Notes: generated from the letters alone by a model not told the origin. A stretch of 32,596 nt of DNA from DASXBJ01 sp036491755 (GCA_036491755.1 DASXBJ010000144.1:1-32596); one strand, 5' to 3'. Shown: positions 13,535 to 21,587, counted from the first letter of the stretch. Numbers and translations are program-made.

Positions 13535-14374
13535 GTGCGAATCGATCTCATTAAGTACCAGGCGTTGGGCAACGATTACCTCGTCCTGGACCTCCCTGCG
13601 CGCCTCGACGAGATCGTGCCGCTCCTGCCCACCCTGTGCGACCGCAACTTCGGCCTGGGCTCCGACGGACTCCTGGCGTTCGACCCCAGGGCCATGAGCG
13701 TGCGCATCTTCAACCCCGACCGCTCCGAGGCGCAGAAGAGCGGCAACGGGCTGCGCATTACGGCCGCCCACGCGGTCCTCGAGCACGGCGCCGGCGATCG
13801 CTTCGAGCTCCGTACCGCGGATCGGGCCAACTCGGTGACTGTGCTCGCCCGCCGCGGCCCCGAGGTCGTCTCGCAGATCGATATCGGCCGGCCATCCTTC
13901 AAGGCATCCGACCTCCCCGCCACGTTTGAGGGCGAACCGGGGCGGGTCCACATCGATACGCCGGCAGGGCGCGTGGAAGCCGTGCTGGTCTCGGTCGGCA
14001 ACCCGCACTGCGTCGTGTTCGGCGAGCCTGTGACCAAGGAGCGCTGCTTGGAGGTCGGCCCCTACCTCGAGCGCCACCATGTCTTCCCGGAGCGGACCAA
14101 CGTCCAGCTGTGCGAGGTGATTGATCGCGCGCGCGTGCGCGTCGAGATCTGGGAGCGGGGCGCCGGCTACACCCTGGCGTCCGGGACCAGCGCGAGCGCC
14201 GTGGCGGCAGCGTGCATGCGGGAAGGCCTGGTCGACGACCACGTCACGATCCAGATGCCTGGCGGCAACCTCGCCATTCGCCGCGAGGCATCCGGCAACC
14301 TGGTCCAGTCAGGCCCCGCGCGCCGCGTCTACCGCGCCGGCGTGGACCTTGCCGATTTCACCGGCGAGCGCTGA
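13535..14374 (+). CDS. dapF: Diaminopimelate epimerase family protein lacking both catalytic cysteines
   Basis: The fold is clearly DapF: 279 residues with IDLIKYQALGNDYLVLD at the N-terminus, FGLGSDGLL, the VGNPHCVVF strand, FPERTNVQ and IEIWERGAGYT. True DapF racemises LL- to meso-diaminopimelate for lysine and peptidoglycan using two cysteines, in motifs CGNG and ACGTG. Here these read KSGNG and ASGTS, so Ser69 (codon AGC, 13739-13741) and Ser216 (TCC, 14180-14182) replace both. Either this is a subfamily with other chemistry or the annotated reaction does not apply. The GTG at 13535 aligns with the family start and has GAGGG ten bases upstream; ATG 13499 would add 12 residues. The 3' end overlaps the convergent HAD gene by 17 bases. 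Confidence 0.85.
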   Translation: MRIDLIKYQALGNDYLVLDLPARLDEIVPLLPTLCDRNFGLGSDGLLAFDPRAMSVRIFNPDRSEAQKSGNGLRITAAHAVLEHGAGDRFELRTADRANSVTVLARRGPEVVSQIDIGRPSFKASDLPATFEGEPGRVHIDTPAGRVEAVLVSVGNPHCVVFGEPVTKERCLEVGPYLERHHVFPERTNVQLCEVIDRARVRVEIWERGAGYTLASGTSASAVAAACMREGLVDDHVTIQMPGGNLAIRREASGNLVQSGPARRVYRAGVDLADFTGER

Positions 14375-15029
14375 CCAGGCGGCTCACCGCGGCCGGCAGA
14401 TCGGCCAGACCCGGGATCACCGCGTCGGCCAGTTCAGGGTCGTCCTTCTGGCCCTGCCGGTTGACCCAGATGCGGGCGATGCCGAGCTCATGGGTCGGCT
14501 TGATGTCGTGGAAGTAGCTCTGGGCGACATGGATCCACGTCGCGGCCGAGGCGCCAAAGGTGGATTGGAACAGCAGAAAGTGCGCCGGATCCGGCTTGTA
14601 CGCTGAAACGTCTTCCGCTGTGACGACGGCGTCGAACGGAACAGGCAGCCGCCGCTGGGTCAGGGCGATGAGGTCGCGATCGCAGTTGGTGAGGAGCGCC
14701 AGCTTCCAACCTTCGTGGCGCAGCTCGCCCAGCGCCGGGCCGACGTCCGCGAACGCCGGCCAGTAGGGAATCGTCGACACCAGCGCCGTCGCGTCGTCCG
14801 GCTTGAGCTCGAGCAGCAGGCGCTGCGCCACGCGGCGCGTCGTCTCGGCCAGGACCGCGCGGTAGCGCTTGAACGAGCCCTCGGCCTCGACCTCGGCTTC
14901 CAGGCCGATGTATGCGTCGAGGAAGTCGGATCCGCGTCCCGGGAAAAGCAGCTCCCCGGTGGTGCGGATCCCATGGCGCCAATCGATCAGCGTCCCGAAG
15001 CAGTCGAACGTCAGCCAGCGGTCGGCCAC
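14358..15029 (-). CDS. HAD-superfamily hydrolase (haloacid dehalogenase type II-like)
   Basis: The 223-residue protein has the HAD motifs in order: motif I LTFDCFGTLIDW with the nucleophilic Asp at residue 9, a helical cap domain (about 20-95), motif II LALLTNCD, motif III lysine in SAYKPDP, and motif IV near HVAQSYFHDIKPTHELG. The FGTLIDW start and cap resemble L-2-haloacid dehalogenases, but many relatives are phosphatases, so the substrate is open. It starts with GTG at 15029, 15 bases after the GYD gene stop in the same direction. It overlaps the dapF homologue at the 3' ends. Confidence 0.87.
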   Translation of the reverse strand: MADRWLTFDCFGTLIDWRHGIRTTGELLFPGRGSDFLDAYIGLEAEVEAEGSFKRYRAVLAETTRRVAQRLLLELKPDDATALVSTIPYWPAFADVGPALGELRHEGWKLALLTNCDRDLIALTQRRLPVPFDAVVTAEDVSAYKPDPAHFLLFQSTFGASAATWIHVAQSYFHDIKPTHELGIARIWVNRQGQKDDPELADAVIPGLADLPAAVSRLVSARR

Positions 15030-15044
15030 GCCGCGAACGATCCC

Positions 15045-15365
15045 CTAGTGTCCCGCGCCGCGGTACGAAATGACCTTCTTGGTCGCCTGGTCCATCTCCT
15101 CCACGGTGATCAGGACGGTTGTTTCGAGGCTTATGGTTCCGGTGGCGGCGATGGCGAGAACCAGCGATGCCGCGGTCACATTGTCCGGGGCGTCGAAGAT
15201 CACGAAGACGTCCGACCCGCCGAACGCGAAGTACATCGACTCGAGCTTGGCGCCCACCGCCTTCATCGCGGTGGTCACCGCTTCACGGCGGCCGCTGGCC
15301 CCCTCTTTGATGACGCCCTTGACGCCATCCTCGGTATACGAGCCCTGGACCAGGTACTTCGCCAT
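15045..15365 (-). CDS. GYD domain protein
   Basis: The 106-residue protein belongs to the GYD family of small ferredoxin-like alpha-beta proteins: YLVQGSYTEDGVKGVIKEGASGRREAVT, then ESMYFAFGGSDVFVIFDAPDNVTAASLVLAIAATG. The biochemical role of the family is unknown. The ATG is supported by GGAGG eight bases upstream. It lies between AIM24 and HAD genes on the minus strand with gaps of 30 and 15 bases, so the three are probably co-transcribed. Confidence 0.88.
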   Translation of the reverse strand: MAKYLVQGSYTEDGVKGVIKEGASGRREAVTTAMKAVGAKLESMYFAFGGSDVFVIFDAPDNVTAASLVLAIAATGTISLETTVLITVEEMDQATKKVISYRGAGH

Positions 15366-15395
15366 CTCGCGTCCTCCTTGACTAGCCGAGCCGTC

Positions 15396-16091
15396 TCACC
15401 CTGCCTTCGGCAGGTACTCCTGGATCGCGTGCGCCAGGTGCTGCATGGACATCGACTGCAGCCACACCCGTCCTGGCCCCGTCAGCGTCGCAAGGAACAG
15501 CCCGGAACCGCCGAAGAGCGCGTTCTGAATCCCGGGCACGGTCGTGATGTTGAACTGGACGGACTCCTGGAACATCCCGACCAGGCCCGGGTGCACACGC
15601 AGCGTGTTGCCGGCCTGCAGGTCGTAGGGGACCACCTCGCCGTGGAGCTCCACCCATGCCCGGCCCTGGCCCTGCAGCCGCTGCATGCGGAAACCGTTGC
15701 CGCCGAAGACGCCGGCGCCCAGGCGCTGCTGGAAACCGATCGAGAACTGGACGCCGATCTCGGCGCACATGAACCCGTGGCGGTGGACCATGTAGCCCTG
15801 GCCCGGCGCTATGTCCATCGGGAGGATCTGGCCAGGCAGCTTGGCGGAGAAGGCGAGTAGCCCGGGTCCGCCGACCGCCGTGTACTCGGTCATGAAGAAG
15901 GTGCCGCCGGCGATGGCCCGGCCCAGGGCGCCGAACAAACCGCCCTGCTGGCCCCCCGCCGATGTTGAGGTGGCCATCTGGACCGCCATAGACATCCAGC
16001 CCAGCTCCCCTGATTCGGCGAAGACCTTGTCGTTCGGCTGCATGTTCAGCTCGAGGACCGGCATCACGGTGCCGACGATTTTCGATTCCAT
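15396..16091 (-). CDS. AIM24 / TIGR00266 family protein
   Basis: The 231-residue beta-rich protein has the AIM24 signatures: VLELNMQPNDKVFAESGELGWMS, a glycine-rich stretch (GGLFGALGRAIAGGTFFMTEY), PGQILPMDIAPGQGYMVHRHGFMCAE, and repeated LxxGNTLRVHPGLVGMF-type strands. Bacterial members form beta-helical trimers of unknown function; mitochondrial AIM24 affects cristae organisation. The ATG is preceded by GAGAGGG five bases upstream. Probably the first gene of the AIM24-GYD-HAD group, 66 bases after the Fur-family gene. Confidence 0.88.
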   Translation of the reverse strand: MESKIVGTVMPVLELNMQPNDKVFAESGELGWMSMAVQMATSTSAGGQQGGLFGALGRAIAGGTFFMTEYTAVGGPGLLAFSAKLPGQILPMDIAPGQGYMVHRHGFMCAEIGVQFSIGFQQRLGAGVFGGNGFRMQRLQGQGRAWVELHGEVVPYDLQAGNTLRVHPGLVGMFQESVQFNITTVPGIQNALFGGSGLFLATLTGPGRVWLQSMSMQHLAHAIQEYLPKAG

Positions 16092-16157
16092 ATTCGCCCT
16101 CTCGTCAAATCGAAGTTGTGGCCGTCGCGGCCACTGTATCAGGAGCCGGGGGGCGCC

Positions 16158-16613
16158 TCAGCCGGCGCGGTGATGATCGTCGATCGTCCTTCGTCGAGCA
16201 TGTGGCTTGCCAGGGTTCCGCGAGCACTCGTCGCACACGCCGACGACCAGCACCTCGGTGCGCACAGGCCGGAATCGATGCCCCTCCTGCAGGTGCGCCT
16301 CGAGCTCGCTGACGACCTGTTCCTGGATGTGCAGTACGCCGCCGCACACCTGGCAGACGGCGTGGTGGTGGTCGCCGCTGGCGAGCTCGTAGTGCGTCGG
16401 GCCCTCACCGAGGTGCGCCGCGTAGACCGAGCCCGACGCGGTCAGCGCCTCGAGCGCTCGATACACGGTGCTGCGAGGGAATCCGGGCTTGGTCTTGTGC
16501 AGCTCGGAGGTGATCTCGTCCGCGGTGCAGTGCCCGCCCAGCCGGAGGATCGCGTTGTAGACCATCGTCCTCTGCGCCGTGCGGCGCATGCCTGGCGCCA
16601 GCATCCCGGGCAT
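16158..16613 (-). CDS. Fur-family metal-responsive regulator
   Basis: The 151-residue protein shows a winged helix (about 12-70, with TADEITSELHK and FPRSTVYRALEALTASG) and the Fur metal and dimerisation half. That half holds His82-84 in DHHHAVC, a structural zinc site from Cys87, Cys90, Cys127 and Cys130, and a late histidine tail (RRRTIDDHHRAG). It could sense iron, zinc or peroxide; the family does not settle which. The ATG overlaps the stop of the M24 peptidase gene as TAATG, so it is translated from the greA-peptidase transcript. No autoregulatory box is seen because there is no separate promoter region. Confidence 0.92.
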   Translation of the reverse strand: MPGMLAPGMRRTAQRTMVYNAILRLGGHCTADEITSELHKTKPGFPRSTVYRALEALTASGSVYAAHLGEGPTHYELASGDHHHAVCQVCGGVLHIQEQVVSELEAHLQEGHRFRPVRTEVLVVGVCDECSRNPGKPHARRRTIDDHHRAG

Positions 16614-17716
16614 TAACGCTGAGGAATGTGGCGCAGCGATCGGTCGGCCTTGGTCAATACGCGGCAGCCGTCCTGCTCGACGACCAGGTCGTCTTCGATC
16701 CTCACGCCGCCCCAGCCGGGGATGTAGATCCCGGGCTCGATGGTGAAGACCATGCCTGACTCGAGCACCATGGTCGAGCCGGGATCGACGCTGGGGTCTT
16801 CATGCTCCTCGAGGCCCAGGCCATGGCCGACGCGGTGGAAGAACCGATCGCCGTAGCCCGCCGCCTCGATGACCGCTCGCGCGGCCGCATCTACGTCGCC
16901 GGCGGGTATGCCGGCCTTGACCACATCGATTGCGGCGTCGTGCGCGTCGAGCACGAGCTGGTGAATCTCGCGGTGCCGGGCGCTTGGTTCGCCGACAACT
17001 CCCATCCGGGTCGTGTCCGCCTTGTAAACCTCGAATGCAGCGCCGAAATCGAGGAGCAGGAAGTCACCCGGCTCGATGCTGCGCGTGGTCGGGCGCAGGT
17101 GCGGGAGCGCCGAGTTGGGACCCGACTGAACCAGGCTCTCGAATGAGAGCGTGCCGCCCAGCTCACCGATCGCGGTAGCGAGCATCACCGAGATGGCGAG
17201 CTCAGTCTGCCCCGCGCGAAGGCTGGAGAACACCTCGTCGCCCGCCGCATCCGTGATCGCCGCCGCGCGCTGCAGGAGCTCGACCTCCGCCTCGCTCTTC
17301 CTGCGCCGCAGCCGCCGGATCTCGTGGCTCGCGTCGACCATCTCGCTCACGCCTGTCCGCGCCGAAAGGATCTCCGCCGCGTTGACGCTGAGGTGCTCCT
17401 TCTCCACGGCGACGTCGGCGCACTTGTCCAGCGCCTCGCTGACGAGCGCGTAGGGATCCTCACCGTCGCGCCACGCCACGACGTCGGCCTGGTCGGCGTG
17501 CGCGGAGGCTTTCTGGCGCTCGATGGCGGGCACGATCAAGGTGGCGCGATCGGGACGGACGGCAAGGGCCATGAGACGCTCGAACGGCTCGGCGTGAAAG
17601 CCGGTGAGGTAGGCGATCGAGACAGGTCGTGTGATGTAGGCGGCGTCGACGTGGTGTCCGGCCATCCACCGGCGGAGGTCCGCCAGCCGGCTCGTGGCGA
17701 CGGCGGAGCTACTCAA
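16613..17716 (-). CDS. M24-family Xaa-Pro aminopeptidase
   Basis: The 367-residue protein has a creatinase-like N-domain (about 1-135) and the pita-bread catalytic domain with all five metal ligands: Asp223 (LLDFGAAFEVY), Asp234 (KADTTRM), His298 (HRVGHGLGLEEHE), Glu327 (FTIEPGIYIPGWGG) and Glu341 (VRIEDDL). It would cleave the N-terminal residue before proline in peptides, in the cytoplasm. The TTG at 17716 overlaps the end of greA by eight bases; the next in-frame ATG would remove the first strand. Downstream, its stop overlaps the Fur gene start. Confidence 0.92.
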   Translation of the reverse strand: MSSSAVATSRLADLRRWMAGHHVDAAYITRPVSIAYLTGFHAEPFERLMALAVRPDRATLIVPAIERQKASAHADQADVVAWRDGEDPYALVSEALDKCADVAVEKEHLSVNAAEILSARTGVSEMVDASHEIRRLRRRKSEAEVELLQRAAAITDAAGDEVFSSLRAGQTELAISVMLATAIGELGGTLSFESLVQSGPNSALPHLRPTTRSIEPGDFLLLDFGAAFEVYKADTTRMGVVGEPSARHREIHQLVLDAHDAAIDVVKAGIPAGDVDAAARAVIEAAGYGDRFFHRVGHGLGLEEHEDPSVDPGSTMVLESGMVFTIEPGIYIPGWGGVRIEDDLVVEQDGCRVLTKADRSLRHIPQR

Positions 17717-18173
17717 TGCGGGTGATGCGGACGCTGTACGCGCCGTTGGGGGTCTTGATCTCGACGCTCTCCCCGACGCGATGGCCGATCAGTGCCTTGC
17801 CGAGCGCGGACTCGTAGCTGACACGGCCTGCCTTGGGGTCGGCCTCGGCCGGCCCGACGATGCGGTACGTCTCCTCGTCCTGGGCGTCCTCGCTGAAGCG
17901 CACCGTGCTGCCCATCGACACGACGCCGGTCGCCGCCCTGGGCTCGATCAGCACGTGATTCTTGATGATCTGTTCGAGCTCCTTGATGCGCGCCTCCTTC
18001 ATTCCCTGCTCGTTCTTGGCGGCGTGGTACTCGAAGTTCTCAGAGAGGTCGCCGAGCTCGCGGGCGGCCTTGATCTTGGAGACGATGTTCGGCCGCCATA
18101 CGGTGGTGAGCTCGTCCAGCTCCCTGCGCACCGCTTCCAGCCCTTCGGGCGTGATGTGAACGTCGTTGGTCAT
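17709..18173 (-). CDS. greA: Transcription elongation factor GreA
   Basis: The 154-residue protein has the GreA N-terminal coiled coil (ITPEGLEAVRRELDELTT to LGDLSENFEYHAAKNEQG, residues about 7-75) with the acidic tip residues of DLSENFEYHAAK that reach into the RNA polymerase secondary channel. The C-terminal FKBP-like domain includes VGPAEADPKAGRVSYESALGKALIGHRVGESV. It stimulates transcript cleavage by backtracked polymerase. The ATG at 18173 matches the family start; TAGACT lies seven bases upstream and no Shine-Dalgarno sequence is present, so the mRNA is probably leaderless. It heads an operon with the M24 peptidase and the Fur-family gene. Confidence 0.96.
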   Translation of the reverse strand: MTNDVHITPEGLEAVRRELDELTTVWRPNIVSKIKAARELGDLSENFEYHAAKNEQGMKEARIKELEQIIKNHVLIEPRAATGVVSMGSTVRFSEDAQDEETYRIVGPAEADPKAGRVSYESALGKALIGHRVGESVEIKTPNGAYSVRITRIE

Positions 18174-18180
18174 CAATTGG

Positions 18181-18186
18181 AGTCTA
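18181..18186 (-). promoter_or_regulatory. Putative leaderless -10 box of greA
   Basis: TAGACT on the minus strand, seven bases (CCAATTG) before the ATG at 18173. The same GTTTAGACT sequence precedes the glycerophosphodiester phosphodiesterase gene at 24132-24137. Confidence 0.5.
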
Positions 18187-18216
18187 AACATCGTGACGGC
18201 GGGCGGTTCGGCCATA

Positions 18217-18222
18217 TAGAGT
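18217..18222 (+). promoter_or_regulatory. Putative leaderless -10 box of the 18229 membrane gene
   Basis: TAGAGT is followed by six bases (CGCGGG) and the ATG at 18229. It is divergent from the greA box 30 bases away. Confidence 0.5.
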
Positions 18223-18228
18223 CGCGGG

Positions 18229-18705
18229 ATGCGACGCCTTTTGCTGACCATCGGCATGCTGCTGATGGGCATGGGCATGGTCGGCGGGGCTGCCGTATCG
18301 CTGGTCGGCACCTCGCTTCTGCCGCTCGACCAGGAGGTCGGGACCCACGCCTCGGCCGCGGGCGCGGTCCTTGGGATCGGGCTCATGGCCGCGGCGATCA
18401 ACCCGGCCGCGAACCTAGGCTGGGTGCGCGCCGGAATCCTGTACGGGTTCGTCGTGCTGGCCTTCGAGGCCGGTTCGTACTTCCTGTGGCGTGCGCAATT
18501 TCACCTGGGGCCTGTCATCTTCGGGCTCGCCTTCAGCCTCTTGCTGATCGCCACGTACCCCGAGCGGCGAAAGCTGATGCCGCCCAGAGACGGATTCGGC
18601 AAGCGCAGCACGATCATCACTCCGGTTCCGGTCACGACGGCCACGCCGCCGGGCGAAAAGCCTGCACTCCAAGAGCACGTGAAGGAGTCCGGCCACAGCG
18701 TCTGA
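18229..18705 (+). CDS. Small integral membrane protein
   Basis: The 158-residue protein has about four membrane helices: a first at residues 3-27 (LLLTIGMLLMGMGMVGGAAVSLV), then AAGAVLGIGLMAAAINPAANLGW, ILYGFVVLAFEAGSYFLW, and HLGPVIFGLAFSLLLIATY. A polar Pro/Thr-rich cytosolic tail of about 45 residues follows. I do not recognise a family. The ATG follows a TANNNT box by six bases. It diverges from greA and precedes the molybdoenzyme gene by 51 bases; no function is evident. Confidence 0.75.
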   Translation: MRRLLLTIGMLLMGMGMVGGAAVSLVGTSLLPLDQEVGTHASAAGAVLGIGLMAAAINPAANLGWVRAGILYGFVVLAFEAGSYFLWRAQFHLGPVIFGLAFSLLLIATYPERRKLMPPRDGFGKRSTIITPVPVTTATPPGEKPALQEHVKESGHSV

Positions 18706-18756
18706 CCGTCCGCCGAGCGCGCGCACGCGTTTGCGCTACGGTCTAGGCGAAGCCAG

Positions 18757-19806
18757 ATGATGGATGAAGCACGCCCCGCGGGGCCTTCGGACGACCTCAC
18801 CGTGCTCCGCGCGGAACCGCTCAACTGCGAAACGAGGCTGTCCGCCCTCGCGGACGAAACCATCGTGCCCACCGAGCGCTTTTACATCCGGAGCCACTTC
18901 CCAACGCCCGCGCCGGACGCTGCCGCGTGGCGGCTGACGGTGGGCGGCAAGGTGGCTGTCTCGTTGTCCCTGAGCCTCCCCGAGATTCTCGAGATGTCCC
19001 CGCACACGATGCCGGTCACGCTGGAGTGCGCCGGCAACGGACGATCGCTGCTGGATCCGAAGGTCGGGGGCGAGCAGTGGGGTCTCGGCGCGGTGGGCAC
19101 CGCTGACTGGACCGGTGTGCCGCTGGCTCAGATCCTGGAGGCGGTGGGCGTCCAGCCGGCCGCGAGGGAGATCGTGTTTCGCGGGGCCGATGGATTCGAA
19201 CGGAGCCTCACTCTCGACGAAGCCGGCAACGGCCTGGCGCTGCTCGCTTACGCGATGAACGGCGAGCCGCTGAACGGTCTGCACGGGTACCCGTTGCGGC
19301 TGATCGTGCCCGGCTGGTATGGCATGGCATCCGTCAAGTGGCTGTCGGAGATGGAGCTGATCGATCACCCTTTTGCCGGCGAGTTTCAGATCGACAAATA
19401 CGTTTTCGAGTGGGAGCGAGGCGGCAAGGTGGTGAGAGGACCGGTGCGCCGGCAGCTGGTCCGCTCCGTGATCACGCACCCTGCCGACGGCGAGGTGGTC
19501 GAGGCGGACGCCCTGGCCATCCGCGGAGTGGCGTGGTCGGGATCGTCCCCGATCAGGTCGGTGGAGGTAAGCGTCGATGACTCCGACTGGATGGAGGCTG
19601 TGCTGCTCGGCGAGCCGGTCCCATATTCGTGGCGCTTGTGGGAGCTGAGCGCGCCACTCGATTCATCAGTTTCAGTCACCATCCGCGCGCGCGCCACCGA
19701 CATGAATGGCAACGCCCAGCCCGAAAGGGCCGAATGGAATCGCGCCGGCTACGGCAACAACTCAATCCAGCAGATCACAGTGCAGTCTCGAGGATCCGAC
19801 CGCTAA
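18757..19806 (+). CDS. Sulfite oxidase-like molybdopterin oxidoreductase
   Basis: The 349-residue protein has the SUOX fold: a molybdenum-cofactor domain with the cofactor-ligating Cys91 in VTLECAGNGR, then GTADWTGVPLAQILE, HGYPLRLIVPGWYGMASVKWL, and a C-terminal immunoglobulin-like dimerisation domain (about 240-345: IRGVAWSGSSPIRSVEVSVDDSDW, then RATDMNGNAQPERAEWNRAGYGNN). Sulfite oxidases convert sulfite to sulfate; other members reduce or oxidise different substrates. No signal peptide, haem domain or partner cytochrome is seen, so it may act in the cytoplasm. ATGs at 18757 and 18760 are equivalent start choices. The stop interlocks with the convergent membrane gene. Confidence 0.9.
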   Translation: MMDEARPAGPSDDLTVLRAEPLNCETRLSALADETIVPTERFYIRSHFPTPAPDAAAWRLTVGGKVAVSLSLSLPEILEMSPHTMPVTLECAGNGRSLLDPKVGGEQWGLGAVGTADWTGVPLAQILEAVGVQPAAREIVFRGADGFERSLTLDEAGNGLALLAYAMNGEPLNGLHGYPLRLIVPGWYGMASVKWLSEMELIDHPFAGEFQIDKYVFEWERGGKVVRGPVRRQLVRSVITHPADGEVVEADALAIRGVAWSGSSPIRSVEVSVDDSDWMEAVLLGEPVPYSWRLWELSAPLDSSVSVTIRARATDMNGNAQPERAEWNRAGYGNNSIQQITVQSRGSDR

Positions 19807-20183
19807 GGAACCTGGGGCAACCTCTGCCTGAAGGTGTAGGCCCAGGCCACGAGCGGGGCTTGCACAAACAGGACCGTCGCGACAGTGAAAAGGATGTCGG
19901 GCTGGTCGCGCAGGACAACCGCAGCCAGCACCGGCGCCCCCGCACCGAGGACTGTTGCCGCGCCCAGCAGAGCCACCCACGGCCCGCCGTTGACGCGTGC
20001 GTCGCGAATTGCCAGCGAACCCGTGACCACGATGAGAACCACGATGCCGATCGGCACGAGGAGCGATATCGGGATGTAGGCGTCGCACTGAGAGCCTGAG
20101 CACTGGCCGGCGGCCAGGCGCAGGAGGTTGTACACGATCACCAGCCCAAGAGCGAAGGTGGCCGAGATCCGGATCGCGCGCAC
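19803..20183 (-). CDS. Hypothetical membrane protein
   Basis: The 126-residue protein has about four membrane helices: residues 8-25, 37-60 (ISLLVPIGIVVLIVVTGSLAI), 68-92 and 97-118. A loop after helix 1 contains two close cysteines (GQCSGSQCDAY), suggesting an extracytoplasmic disulfide. No family recognised. The GTG start is five bases after the stop of the upstream 275-residue membrane protein gene, so they form an operon. Its TAG shares bases with the TAA of the convergent molybdoenzyme gene. Confidence 0.7.
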   Translation of the reverse strand: MRAIRISATFALGLVIVYNLLRLAAGQCSGSQCDAYIPISLLVPIGIVVLIVVTGSLAIRDARVNGGPWVALLGAATVLGAGAPVLAAVVLRDQPDILFTVATVLFVQAPLVAWAYTFRQRLPQVP

Positions 20184-20187
20184 CCCG

Positions 20188-21015
20188 CTAGGTCCTCGGG
20201 ACGAGCGCCTGGACCTCGGTCATCATCCGCCGCTGGAGCAGGATCGATGCACCGTACACCGCACCGGCGAGAATCGCCCCGGCGAGCACCGCGAGGATCG
20301 CGTGGAGCGCCGAGGGCGAGATGGGCGACAGCGCCACCGCGTCATCGCCGATGACCGCGCCGAGCGCCAGCCCGATGGGTGTCGCGAGCGGCAGCAGCTG
20401 GAGGCGCTTCATCACGGGCGGCACGGGCGGCTCGACCCGACCCACCATGCGCTGGCCCATGACGCCGACGGAGCGCACGTGGCGCAGGTTCGGCGTGACG
20501 GTGAGGACGACGTTGACCTGGTTGCCAGGCACCTGCTTGAGGCGAGCCGGCGGCACGAGGTACTGCTCGACCCCGCCGCGTGTCTGGACCATCATCATCC
20601 CGAGTCCCATCGAGGTGCTCACCGAGCTGGCGCCGACGAGCTGGCCCTGGACGAGCCGGCCCTCCGCCTTGCGATCCTTCATGGCGAGCCGGAAACCAGG
20701 GCCGACGAAGCTCGCCAGCAGCGCGATGGGCAGCACCCATGCGAGGGAGGCGGCCACGGCGTCCGGCCAACCGTAGACGGGAGGTACGAACACCAGGACG
20801 ATGGCGATGATCAAGAGGCAGATCACGGCGACGGCGACGGAGATGTAGCCGAGCCGCATCACGAAATCGGGGGCGTAGCCCTGGAGCATGCCCCCCGCCT
20901 GCACGAAGCGCTCGCGCTGCTTGCGGGTCGCCCCGGCCGCGTTGGAGGCGGCCGGCTGCTTGGGCTGGACCTTGCGCATCTGCTGCCGGACCTGCCGGAC
21001 CTGCTTCTTTCCCAT
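20188..21015 (-). CDS. Hypothetical membrane protein with basic N-terminal tail
   Basis: The 275-residue protein opens with a Lys/Arg/Gln-rich cytosolic tail (GKKQVRQVRQQMRKVQPKQ). Two membrane helices follow (about 55-80 and 88-110), then a soluble beta-rich middle domain (GRLVQGQLVGASSVSTSM to PGNQVNVVLTVTPN, about 120-190), and two more helices near the C-terminus (about 208-225, 235-260). I do not recognise the family. The ATG directly follows the TAG of the DUF488 gene (TAGATG), so it is co-translated with it. Confidence 0.72.
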   Translation of the reverse strand: MGKKQVRQVRQQMRKVQPKQPAASNAAGATRKQRERFVQAGGMLQGYAPDFVMRLGYISVAVAVICLLIIAIVLVFVPPVYGWPDAVAASLAWVLPIALLASFVGPGFRLAMKDRKAEGRLVQGQLVGASSVSTSMGLGMMMVQTRGGVEQYLVPPARLKQVPGNQVNVVLTVTPNLRHVRSVGVMGQRMVGRVEPPVPPVMKRLQLLPLATPIGLALGAVIGDDAVALSPISPSALHAILAVLAGAILAGAVYGASILLQRRMMTEVQALVPRT

Positions 21016-21540
21016 CTAGATCGCGAGTGTATCCGGCGGAGGATAGGTGATGCGCCCGTTGTCGACATGGGCTGATGGTGTCAGCGAGTGGCGGGCCGGG
21101 GCCGATTTGCCTGTGATGTGCATCACGTCGTGGCCGTTGACCGTGAGGGCGTCGGCCAGGAGGGAGCGGTGGCACCGCCAGGGCACCGCCTCGGCGCACA
21201 TCACCGCCACGCACTTTTCGGTCGCGCATCGCTCGAGCTCGGCGATGGCCAGCCGGAACGCGTCTGTTTGCATGTAGTCGGCATAACCCCGAAACCCAAC
21301 GTTTCGCAATCCGCTATTGATCGAGTCTGGTCTCGGTTTCCTCAGGCCTCCGAGCCCGGGGAGATGCACGTAGTCGATGCCGCGCGCCGGCAGCGATTGT
21401 TCGAGCGACGCCTTGCCGAAGTGAGGCATGCGGCGGGAGCCCGGATAGGTGCGCACATCGGCCAGCAGCTCAACGCCGTTGGCGCGAAGCAGATCGGCCA
21501 GCTCATCGAACGATCGGGTGGAGTGCCCGATGGTGAACAT
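21016..21540 (-). CDS. DUF488 domain protein
   Basis: The 174-residue protein has the DUF488 hallmarks: MFTIGHSTRSFDELADLLRANGVELLADVRTYPGSRRMPHF at the N-terminus, a GLGGLR segment, and the conserved VMCAEAVPWRCHRSLLAD motif with two cysteines. The biochemical role of the family is not established. The ATG at 21540 is at the family start; a GTG 15 bases upstream is also in frame. It is followed without a gap by a membrane protein gene and is 47 bases downstream of the anti-sigma-like gene. Confidence 0.88.
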   Translation of the reverse strand: MFTIGHSTRSFDELADLLRANGVELLADVRTYPGSRRMPHFGKASLEQSLPARGIDYVHLPGLGGLRKPRPDSINSGLRNVGFRGYADYMQTDAFRLAIAELERCATEKCVAVMCAEAVPWRCHRSLLADALTVNGHDVMHITGKSAPARHSLTPSAHVDNGRITYPPPDTLAI

Positions 21541-21587
21541 CGGTCGTGGCTGCACTAACCCTCGTGCGCGCCGAATCACCCGCTTTT

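Noticed and set aside
20128..21075. 315-codon plus-strand frame over two membrane-protein genes
   Set aside because: His/Arg/Asp-rich mirror of hydrophobic codons on the minus strand; no ribosome site or family pattern.
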